Positions 1-5,642 of a stretch of DNA of 8,309 nucleotides are shown in pieces; the stretch's first letter is position 1; every line of letters begins with the position of its first letter. The notes beneath the pieces were generated by a model. The model saw only the letters and a list, made by a program, of their open reading frames with translations, did not search any database and was not told the DNA's origin. The DNA is from Candidatus Dormiibacterota bacterium. Its GTDB lineage: Bacteria > Chloroflexota > Dormibacteria > Aeolococcales > Aeolococcaceae. The position numbers and the translations under genes were made by a program. The stretch covers positions 9,805-18,113 of the forward strand of contig PMYJ01000204.1 in NCBI GenBank assembly GCA_003170875.1, in the 5' to 3' direction.

Positions 1-8
1 GGAAGAGT

Positions 9-1481
9 ATGGAGCACCACGTGGACGGCAGCACCGCCAGCTCAACGAGTTCTCAGCGGACCCTCGGCGAGGCGCTCGACGAGGCTCCTCTGAGTCTCTT
101 CCACCTCAAGGCGGCGGTCACCGCCGCTATGGGCTTCTTCACCGACGCCTACGACCTCTTCATCATCGGGGTCGCCCTCGTCCTGATCAAGGGCGAGTGG
201 CACCTCTCCGCCGTCCAGACCAGCTTCCTGGGCAGCGCCACCCTGATCGCCACCCTGTTCGGCGCCCTGATCTTCGGGCGGATCGCCGACCTCGCGGGCC
301 GCAAGCGGGTGTACGGACTGGTGGCCGCGATCATGGCCCTGGGTGCCCTCGCCACCGCGGTGGCACCCAGCTACGTCTGGCTGGTCGTCTTCCGCTTCGT
401 CCTCGGCATCGGCATCGGCGGCGATTACCCGGTGAGCGCCGTGCTCGCCAGCGAGTACGCCAACCGCAAGCGCCGCGGCCTGCTGGTCTCCCTGGTGTTC
501 TCAGCCCAGGCGGCCGGTCTGCTCATCGGCCCCGTGGTGGCTCTGGCCCTCCTGGCGGCCGGGGTCAACCACGACCTCGCCTGGCGGGTGATGCTGGGCC
601 TCGGCGCCCTCCCCGCCCTGAGCGTCGTCTACATGCGCACGCGGATGCCGGAGTCGCCGCGGTTCGCCGCCCAGGTCCAGGGCCGCGAGGCCGAGGCCCG
701 AGCGGCCATGGAGAAGTACAGCCAGGGGGTGGTTCAGGCGGTCGCCGGCGGCACCGGCCGGGTCCACTCCAGCTTCCGCCGGTTCCTCTCCGACCCCCGC
801 TCCCTGCTCCTCATCCTTGGCACGGCGGGATCCTGGTTCCTCCTCGACTACGTCTACTACGGGAACACCATCTCGGCGCCGGTCATCCTCCGAGGGGTGG
901 CGCCGGGGGCGACCCTCATCCAGTCGACGGCGTGGACCCTGATGATCTTTGCCCTCTTCGCGGTCCCCGGGTACGTTTGCGCCTTCCTCACCGTCGACCG
1001 CATCGGCCACCGCCGGCTGCAGTGGATCGGCTTCCTGGCCATGGCGGTCTGTTTCGCGCTGATCGGCTTCATCCCGGGGCTGACCCACGTCATCGTCCCC
1101 TTCCTGCTGATCTACGGGATCAGCTACTTCTTCACCGAGTTCGGGCCCAACGTGACCACCTTCCTGATCCCGACCGAGGTGTTCGGGGTGAGTGAGCGGA
1201 CGACCGGGCACGGCATCGCCGCGGGGGTGGGCAAGCTGGGGGCCTTCCTCGGCGTCTTTCTCTTCCCCGTGCTCAACTCGGCGCTGGGCCTGGGCGGAGT
1301 GCTAATCCTCTGCTCCGGGGTGGGGGTCGCGGGCGCGCTCCTCACCCTGGTGCTCCCGGAGAAGAGCGGCCACAGCCTCGACGCCGCCTACCCACCCCCC
1401 ACCTCGGTGTGCGTCACGGAGTCGGCGGTGCAACTGGCCACGGAGCCGGCCGGGCGGGTCCCGGCGGAGACGGCCGCGTAG
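9..1481 (+). CDS. MFS permease, phosphate:H+ symporter (PHS) family
   Basis: This is a 490-residue, 12-helix inner-membrane transporter, probably taking up inorganic phosphate with protons. Seen: an N-terminal soluble stretch (1-33), helix 1 with FFTDAYDLF (D46, D49), MFS motif A as GRIADLAGRKR after helix 2, GGDYP in helix 4 (D139, Y140), a helix-5 glutamine (Q167, SAQAAG), PESPRF at the start of the central loop, WFLLD in helix 7 (W276, D280) and FGPN in helix 10 (N381). Known: in the fungal transporter PiPT the equivalent Asp, Tyr, Gln, Trp, Asp and Asn line the phosphate site or carry protons, and all are retained here. The length fits the family. The ATG at 9 follows GGAAGAG, a short-spaced possible ribosome site; only eight upstream bases are visible, so regulation cannot be judged. 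Sugar or aromatic-acid permeases are the alternative, but the helix 7 and helix 10 motifs favour phosphate. The C-terminal tail (about 450-490) is hydrophilic and unremarkable. Confidence 0.85.
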   Translation: MEHHVDGSTASSTSSQRTLGEALDEAPLSLFHLKAAVTAAMGFFTDAYDLFIIGVALVLIKGEWHLSAVQTSFLGSATLIATLFGALIFGRIADLAGRKRVYGLVAAIMALGALATAVAPSYVWLVVFRFVLGIGIGGDYPVSAVLASEYANRKRRGLLVSLVFSAQAAGLLIGPVVALALLAAGVNHDLAWRVMLGLGALPALSVVYMRTRMPESPRFAAQVQGREAEARAAMEKYSQGVVQAVAGGTGRVHSSFRRFLSDPRSLLLILGTAGSWFLLDYVYYGNTISAPVILRGVAPGATLIQSTAWTLMIFALFAVPGYVCAFLTVDRIGHRRLQWIGFLAMAVCFALIGFIPGLTHVIVPFLLIYGISYFFTEFGPNVTTFLIPTEVFGVSERTTGHGIAAGVGKLGAFLGVFLFPVLNSALGLGGVLILCSGVGVAGALLTLVLPEKSGHSLDAAYPPPTSVCVTESAVQLATEPAGRVPAETAA

Positions 1482-1509
1482 CTGCAGAATCTGCGCGCTG
1501 CCGGAGGAC

Positions 1510-1680
1510 CTACAGGCCGACGGCTCGAGGACCCCGGCCCGGCTGAGGGGGCCCGACGAGTTCCAGCGGCGGGTAGTCACCGGTGAAGGTGATCCGGGCC
1601 ACGCTGAGGGCGAGACAGCGGGCGAGCGCGCCGAGGAGGAGCACGCACGAGGCGACCCGCAGGGTCAGGGAGCCGCGCAT
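1510..1680 (-). CDS. Probable small membrane protein, 56 residues
   Basis: No family is recognised. The minus-strand frame from ATG (1680) to TAG (1510) encodes 56 residues: a short basic start (MRGSLTLR), one hydrophobic helix at about residues 8-28, then a polar tail rich in Pro and Gly. Support: nearly all third codon positions are G or C, as in the surrounding real genes, whereas the opposite-strand reading is arginine-rich and unlike a protein. A TACGCT hexamer lies 10 bases upstream of the ATG, similar to the leaderless-type starts elsewhere in the window. The helix resembles helix 1 of the 207-residue protein at 4258-4881 (LRV-x-S-x-x-LLL-x-AL, then R-I-[ST]-F-[ST]), so it may be a reduced relative of that family; this is inference from a short hydrophobic match. 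It converges on the phosphate permease with 28 bases between stops and is divergent from the TauE-like gene. Confidence 0.45.
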   Translation of the reverse strand: MRGSLTLRVASCVLLLGALARCLALSVARITFTGDYPPLELVGPPQPGRGPRAVGL

Positions 1681-1782
1681 GGCGCGGGTGAGCGTAGTGC
1701 GCCCGCCGGAGGGGCGCGGCGCGCGAGGCCCCCGTAGTTGCGAAGATTCGCCGATGGCCGGTTGGAAGGAAGGCTGACCAGG
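1681..1782. promoter_or_regulatory. Divergent intergenic region between small ORF and TauE-like gene
   Basis: About 100 bases separate the start of the small minus-strand gene from the GTG of the TauE/SafE-like gene. On the minus strand TACGCT (plus positions 1691-1696) sits 10 bases before the ATG at 1680, a possible -10 element. On the plus strand GGAAGGAAGG (1764-1773) is the ribosome site for the gene at 1783. No convincing -35 or operator is visible. Confidence 0.35.
1764..1773 (+). promoter_or_regulatory. Ribosome-binding site deciding a GTG start
   Basis: GGAAGGAAGG is a strong Shine-Dalgarno-type purine run nine bases before the GTG at 1783. It favours GTG over an in-frame TTG at 1738, which would place 15 additional basic residues ahead of the first helix and leave this site inside the coding region. 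Confidence 0.7.
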
Positions 1783-2529
1783 GTGACGGGACTCGAGGCC
1801 GGGTTCGTCGCCGGTGCCGGCGTGCTCGCCGGCATCGCCAACACCATCGGCGGGGGCGGCTCGCTGCTCAGCTACCCGGCGCTGCTCGGTGCCGGCCTCA
1901 ACCCCCTCGCCGCCAATGTCACCAACACCGTCGGGCTGGTCCCCGGCCTGCTGACCGGGAGTCACGGGTACCGCGCCGAGCTGGTGGGCCAGGGGCGCCG
2001 TATCGGCCGCCTGCTGGTGCCGATGTCGATCGGGGGGCTGATCGGGACGGTCCTGCTGCTCCGGACCTCACCGGGCGTCTTCACCCGGGTGGTGCCCTGG
2101 CTGATTATCCTGGGCTGCCTGGCGCTGCTCTTCCAGCCCCTGCTGGCACGGCTGATCGGAGCGCACGCCGGCGAGCGGTCCCTGGTGTTCCGCGGAGGGC
2201 TGGTGCTCGGGGGGGTGTACGGCGCCTACTTCGGCGCCGCGCTCGGTGTGATGCTCCTCGCCATCCTCGGCCTCTTCATCCAGGACACTCTGCAGCGGCT
2301 CAACGCGGCCAAGGTGGTCTGCACCACCACCGTCAACGCCATCGCCGCCGTGGGCTTCGCCATCTTCGGACCCGTTCACTGGCTGGACGCCCTCGTGCTC
2401 GGCGCGGGCACCGTGGTGGGCGGGGCGCTCGGCGCCATGGCCGGCCGCCGCATCCCGCCGCTCGCCCTCCGCTACGGGGTGGCGGCGGTCGGGATCGGAC
2501 TGGCGGTGAAGTTACTGGTCGCGCCCTGA
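1783..2529 (+). CDS. TauE/SafE family membrane protein (sulfite/organosulfonate-type anion exporter)
   Basis: A 248-residue polytopic inner-membrane protein of the TauE/SafE (formerly DUF81) family, whose members export sulfite, sulfoacetate or related anions. Seen: the first repeat has the family signature near residues 14-36, with NTIGGGGSLLSYPALL followed by AANVTNTVG; the second repeat has GGVYGAYFGAALGVMLL, then LNAAKVVCTTTVNA. About seven to eight hydrophobic helices span the whole length, as is typical for roughly 250-residue members. The start is the GTG with a strong purine-rich ribosome site. The actual substrate cannot be read from sequence: no sulfur-metabolism gene is adjacent, so the link to sulfite is a family-level statement only. 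The endonuclease IV gene follows after 31 bases with its own -10-like element, so the two are probably not obligately co-transcribed. Confidence 0.85.
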   Translation: MTGLEAGFVAGAGVLAGIANTIGGGGSLLSYPALLGAGLNPLAANVTNTVGLVPGLLTGSHGYRAELVGQGRRIGRLLVPMSIGGLIGTVLLLRTSPGVFTRVVPWLIILGCLALLFQPLLARLIGAHAGERSLVFRGGLVLGGVYGAYFGAALGVMLLAILGLFIQDTLQRLNAAKVVCTTTVNAIAAVGFAIFGPVHWLDALVLGAGTVVGGALGAMAGRRIPPLALRYGVAAVGIGLAVKLLVAP

Positions 2530-2547
2530 GCCCGATCCCGGCCTTGC

Positions 2548-2553
2548 GACAAT
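2548..2553 (+). promoter_or_regulatory. -10-like hexamer before endonuclease IV
   Basis: GACAAT (4 of 6 matches to TATAAT) ends seven bases before the ATG at 2561. No Shine-Dalgarno sequence lies in the 31-base gap, so transcription may start at or next to the ATG. Confidence 0.35.
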
Positions 2554-2560
2554 CGGCTCC

Positions 2561-3514
2561 ATGCTGATCGGCGCCCACGTGGCGGCACGGGGCGGTATCC
2601 ACGCGGCAGTGGACAACGCGCTCGCAATCGGGGCGGAGGTCATCCAGACCCACCCGACGCCGGCTCAGATGTGGCGGCCCCTTCGCCTCGAGGATGCCGA
2701 TCGCGACCTCTACCTCCGGAAGTACGCGGCCTCCGGGCTGCGTGGCCACTACCTGCACGCCGTCTACCTGATCAACCTGGCGTCGCCCAAGGAGGCGCTG
2801 CTCCGCTCCTCAGTGGCCTCATTGCTCCACTACATGGAGGTGGCGGCCTCCCTCGACGCCGACGGGGTCGTGTTCCACCCCGGGTCCCACCTGGGGGCGG
2901 GCTTCGACACCGTGCTCTCCCAGGTGGCGGCGGCGATCCGGGAGGTGGTCGACCGCAGCCCGCCCGGGCGGGCCAGGCTGCTGGTGGAGAACAGCGCCGG
3001 ATCGGGGGGATGCGTGGGTCGAAGTTTCGAGGAGGTCGCGCGCATCGTCGATGCCGCCGCCTCGGACCGGGTGGGGGTCTGCCTCGACACCCAGCACGCC
3101 TTCGCGAGCGGCTACGACGTCCGCGACGCTAGCGGTGTGGCGCGGACCCTGGATGACTTCGACCGGCTGATCGGGTTCGAGCGGCTGGGCCTGGTCCACG
3201 CCAATGACTCGGCTCGAGCGCTGGGGAGCAACGCCGACCGTCACGCCAACATCGGGGAGGGGGAGATCGGTGTGGCCGGTTTCCGGATCCTGCTCGCCGA
3301 CCCACGGCTGCGACGGGTCCCCTGGGTGCTCGAGGTCCCCGGACACGAGCGCAAGGGGCCGGACGTCCGGCAGGTGAGCCTCTTGCGACAGCTCGCCGGA
3401 GTTCAGACTTCCGGCGGCGACGCCTCCGGGGGCGGGGCCGGGAGATCGCCGGCGGGGGCGCCGGCCTGGGCGCCTCCCGACATCAGGGGCACCAGCTGTG
3501 CCGCGAGGTTGTAG
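2561..3514 (+). CDS. nfo: Endonuclease IV (AP endonuclease family 2), with C-terminal extension
   Basis: Cytoplasmic TIM-barrel base-excision-repair enzyme that cleaves DNA 5' to abasic sites using a three-metal zinc centre. Seen: GAHVAARGG at residues 4-12, and every metal ligand of the family: H66 (HAVYLINLAS), H106 (FHPGSH), E143 (LVENSAG), D176 and H179 (CLDTQHAFASGYD), H213 (VHANDS), D226 and H228 (DRHANIGEG) and E258 (LEVPG). The catalytic domain ends near residue 279, about the length of E. coli Nfo (285). The remaining ~38 residues are Gly/Ala/Pro-rich and lie within the end of the convergent membrane-protein gene (112-base overlap), so they look like read-through into antisense sequence rather than a domain. 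In place of the usual NP-x-x-W element after the first strand this protein has THPTPAQMW. ATG 2561 is the first in-frame start, right before the conserved first strand. Function is secure. Confidence 0.95.
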   Translation: MLIGAHVAARGGIHAAVDNALAIGAEVIQTHPTPAQMWRPLRLEDADRDLYLRKYAASGLRGHYLHAVYLINLASPKEALLRSSVASLLHYMEVAASLDADGVVFHPGSHLGAGFDTVLSQVAAAIREVVDRSPPGRARLLVENSAGSGGCVGRSFEEVARIVDAAASDRVGVCLDTQHAFASGYDVRDASGVARTLDDFDRLIGFERLGLVHANDSARALGSNADRHANIGEGEIGVAGFRILLADPRLRRVPWVLEVPGHERKGPDVRQVSLLRQLAGVQTSGGDASGGGAGRSPAGAPAWAPPDIRGTSCAARL

Positions 3515-4215
3515 AGAGCGACCACGACCAGGGCAACGATGGCGAGGATGAAGCCGACGCCGACAGTGATGGTGAAGGAGTTGGAGATCTCCACCCTGAG
3601 AAAGTTGGAGACGCCCAGGGTGCCGTGGGCCGCGAGGGTTCCCGAGATGGAGCCGAGGGCGCTGTGAGTGATCTTGTCGAGGACCTGAGTGCTCACCTGC
3701 CCCTTTTCGACGACGAGCAGGATGATTGCCACCGCCGCGGCAACGGCCACCAGCAGCCCGCGGAGGGCGAAGCGGGTGAGACTCAGGAGGAGGCCGAGCA
3801 GCATGGCCACGAGGGCCACCAGCAGCAGCGGCTGGGCGCCGAGCCCGATCTGATTCGCGTCGGCGCTGGTGGGAATCGAGCTCGAGGTCCCCTCCTCCTT
3901 GGTCAGCGCGGAGCAGCCGCTCGGCTCTGCGCCGGCCACGCTCGGGGCGGATCCGGCGGCCAGGTCGAGGCCCGTGTAGGTGGCGAAGTTGTAGTTGTCA
4001 AGGCTGTTGAGGCAGCCGGTCACCCCCGCGGGCACTGAGACGCTCGAGGGCCCGCCGAGCTGCTGCGAGATGGAGGAGATCGACCCGAGCTCCGCCTTGG
4101 CGGTGGAGGTGTTGCACGAGACCCCGGCGAAGGGGAGCAGGAAGCAGAGACCGGCCAGGACGAGGAGTACCGGCGAGACGATCCGCGGGGCCGGTTCCTT
4201 GACGGCAGCAGCCAT
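3403..4215 (-). CDS. Four-helix membrane protein of unknown function, paralog of downstream-strand neighbour at 4258-4881
   Basis: Not a family I can name. The protein has 270 residues: helix 1 (about 13-31) ending LLPFAGVSC, a long external loop (32-122) with C34, C68 and C101, helix 2 (about 124-145), helix 3 (150-168), a second loop, helix 4 (about 214-238), and a Pro/Ala-rich tail (246-270). C68 and C101 bracket Y80-TGLDLAAGSAPSV, and helix 2 opens with GLGAQPLLLVALVA; both match the 207-residue neighbour, so these are tandem paralogs, probably with a loop disulfide. The start is ATG 4215, preceded by AGGAG with seven-base spacing; an in-frame GTG at 4242 lacks such a site and would add nine polar residues. 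It is the second gene of a two-gene minus-strand unit (42-base gap). Its last 112 bases overlap the end of the endonuclease IV gene. Confidence 0.8.
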   Translation of the reverse strand: MAAAVKEPAPRIVSPVLLVLAGLCFLLPFAGVSCNTSTAKAELGSISSISQQLGGPSSVSVPAGVTGCLNSLDNYNFATYTGLDLAAGSAPSVAGAEPSGCSALTKEEGTSSSIPTSADANQIGLGAQPLLLVALVAMLLGLLLSLTRFALRGLLVAVAAAVAIILLVVEKGQVSTQVLDKITHSALGSISGTLAAHGTLGVSNFLRVEISNSFTITVGVGFILAIVALVVVALYNLAAQLVPLMSGGAQAGAPAGDLPAPPPEASPPEV

Positions 4216-4222
4216 CTCACCA

Positions 4223-4227
4223 CTCCT
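4223..4227 (-). promoter_or_regulatory. Ribosome-binding site fixing the ATG at 4215
   Basis: Read on the minus strand, AGGAG is followed by seven bases and then ATG. This near-ideal Shine-Dalgarno sequence selects the internal ATG rather than the more upstream GTG (4242), and it fits a downstream operon gene that must be initiated by ribosome binding. Confidence 0.65.
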
Positions 4228-4257
4228 GGTGATCGCGCTCACGGGGGTGGCGCAATG

Positions 4258-4881
4258 CTATGGCTTGGCGGAGCCCCGTGCGTCCGGCTCGTCGAAGGGC
4301 GCCAGCGCTCGCCGCGCCCACGCGATCCCGGCCGAGGCGAGCTGGACCACCACCACCAGCAGGAGCAGGCCGTCGACGACCCACAGCCCGGCATCCGGCC
4401 CGCTGGTGACGGCCGACGCTCCGTGGCCGAAATGCGCGGCGAAGGCCTGCGCGAGATTCGGCGCGTTCACGACCAGCAGGACGGCGGCGCAGACGCTGAG
4501 CACGCCGCTCGTCAGGTGGTGCCAGCGCGGCCCCCACACAGTGATTCCCACCGCTCCGAGGACGGCGAGGACCGCCACCAGGACCAGGGGCTGGACGCCC
4601 AGGCCGGCCTGGGCGGCGTCCTGGATCCGGGTCAGGCAGGCGGCGTTGACCGACGGAGCCCCGCCGGTGGCGAGGGAGAGACCGCTGTAGGAGGCGATCC
4701 CGCCGTTGACGCAGGCGGGAGGCAGCGTCCCCAGGCCGGGTAACCGCTGGAGCTCGGTGATGAAGACGGACGAGAAGGAGATCCTCACCATGCCGATGAG
4801 CAGGCTGCCGAGAGCGGAGAGCAGGAGCAGCAGCGAGACGACCCGGAGCGCGGGGTCCCGCTGCCGGTTCAGGGTGGACAT
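4258..4881 (-). CDS. Four-helix membrane protein of unknown function, paralog of the gene at 3403-4215
   Basis: No named family is recognised. The protein has 207 residues: helix 1 (about 12-31) preceded by a basic N-terminus, an external loop (32-92) with C57 and C82 flanking Y65-SGLSLATGGAPSV, helix 2 (about 94-114) opening with GLGVQPLVLVAVLA, helix 3 (about 123-139), a short loop, helix 4 (about 166-188) and a short charged cytoplasmic tail. The cysteine-bracketed YSGL motif and the GLG-x-QP-L motif align with the downstream paralog, although the two loops differ in length. It is the first gene of a two-gene unit. The ATG at 4881 has no good Shine-Dalgarno sequence, but TATCGT lies eight bases upstream, suggesting a leaderless transcript. 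The start is 43 bases from the divergently transcribed LprG-like lipoprotein, so an envelope role alongside that operon is possible but unproven. Confidence 0.8.
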   Translation of the reverse strand: MSTLNRQRDPALRVVSLLLLLSALGSLLIGMVRISFSSVFITELQRLPGLGTLPPACVNGGIASYSGLSLATGGAPSVNAACLTRIQDAAQAGLGVQPLVLVAVLAVLGAVGITVWGPRWHHLTSGVLSVCAAVLLVVNAPNLAQAFAAHFGHGASAVTSGPDAGLWVVDGLLLLVVVVQLASAGIAWARRALAPFDEPDARGSAKP

Positions 4882-4924
4882 GGCCTGCCACGATAGCGCC
4901 CCGGTCGGTCATACTCGGCGGCCG
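4882..4924. promoter_or_regulatory. Compact divergent promoter region
   Basis: Forty-three bases separate two divergent ATG codons. On the minus strand TATCGT (plus positions 4890-4895) ends eight bases before ATG 4881. On the plus strand CATACT (4910-4915) ends nine bases before ATG 4925. The -10 elements lie so close that each promoter's -35 position would fall in or beside the other's -10 area, so polymerases would compete. No clear TTGACA-like -35 is seen on either strand. Confidence 0.5.
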
Positions 4925-5638
4925 ATGGGGTCTCGTCGCAGGGAGGGCTCGATCATCAATCGCCGGGGTCTCGCCGCCGTGGCCGGGCTGTCCGCGCTCA
5001 TCGCCGCCTGTGGCTACACCGGGCCGTCCGCCACCACCCTGCTGCAGGGCGCCAAGACGACCTTTGACCAGACGACGTCCTTTCACATCCAGCTGACCAG
5101 CCAGGACACGGCCGGCACCGGGACCGAGCTCACCGCGGCCGAGGGGGATGCGGTGCGCCCCGACGGCTTCACGGGCACGCTCACGGTCGAGGAGGCGGGA
5201 TTCCCGCTTCAGATCAAGGTCATCTCCGCCGGGGGCAAGTTCTACGTCCAGCTCCCCTTCAGCGATGACTTCCAGACGGCGAGTCCGTCGAAGTATGGGT
5301 TCGGTGACCCCGGCCAGCTGCTCGATCCCAACACCGGGATCTCCACCCTGCTGACCTCGGCCCAGAAGCCAAGCATCGGCTCCTCGGTGCGGCTCAACGG
5401 CGAGTCGCTCCAGCAGGTCGACGCCACCCTCCCCGGCAACCTGATCGCCTCGCTCCTGGTCGACGCCGACCCCAGCCAATCCGTCTCCGCCGTCTTCTCC
5501 ATCGACACCGCCAACTACCAGGTCCGGGAGGTCGATCTGACCGGCCCCATCTTCGAGGCGGGCCACCAGAGCACGTTCCACCTTGTTCTCAACAACTATG
5601 GCGAGAACGTGAGCGTGAGCCCGCCGCCCACGCCCTGA
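4925..5638 (+). CDS. LppX/LprAFG-family lipoprotein, LprG-like
   Basis: A 237-residue envelope lipoprotein. In mycobacteria LprG has a hydrophobic pocket that binds triacylated lipids and lipoglycans and works with the MFS pump P55. Seen: a signal peptide with basic residues, a short hydrophobic core and lipobox IAAC with C29 as the lipidated cysteine. The mature domain begins ATTLLQGAKTTFDQTTSFHI. Around residues 128-140 is DPGQLLDPNTGIS, which closely matches LprG's DPAQVLNPDTGLA as I recall it, and the C-terminus has NNYGENVSVSPPP, matching LprG's KWGEKVQVTKPP. Length equals LprG (about 236). The ATG at 4925 gives a normal signal peptide; upstream in-frame starts overlap the divergent gene and bury the signal. 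There is no Shine-Dalgarno sequence; CATACT lies nine bases upstream. The MFS gene starts four bases after the stop, so the two form an operon. Family assignment is firm; the lipid ligand is inferred. Confidence 0.88.
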   Translation: MGSRRREGSIINRRGLAAVAGLSALIAACGYTGPSATTLLQGAKTTFDQTTSFHIQLTSQDTAGTGTELTAAEGDAVRPDGFTGTLTVEEAGFPLQIKVISAGGKFYVQLPFSDDFQTASPSKYGFGDPGQLLDPNTGISTLLTSAQKPSIGSSVRLNGESLQQVDATLPGNLIASLLVDADPSQSVSAVFSIDTANYQVREVDLTGPIFEAGHQSTFHLVLNNYGENVSVSPPPTP

Positions 5639-5642
5639 CGAG

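Noticed and set aside
1738..1782. TTG start extending the TauE-like protein by 15 residues
   Set aside because: The extension is basic and unconserved in character, and the strong ribosome site lies within it, nine bases before GTG 1783.
4216..4242. GTG start at 4242 for the 270-residue paralog
   Set aside because: It has no Shine-Dalgarno sequence, whereas the ATG at 4215 has AGGAG at ideal spacing.
4706..4924. Upstream extension of the lipoprotein reading frame
   Set aside because: It would run antisense through the divergent membrane-protein gene and move the signal peptide about 73 residues inside the protein, which is incompatible with a lipoprotein.
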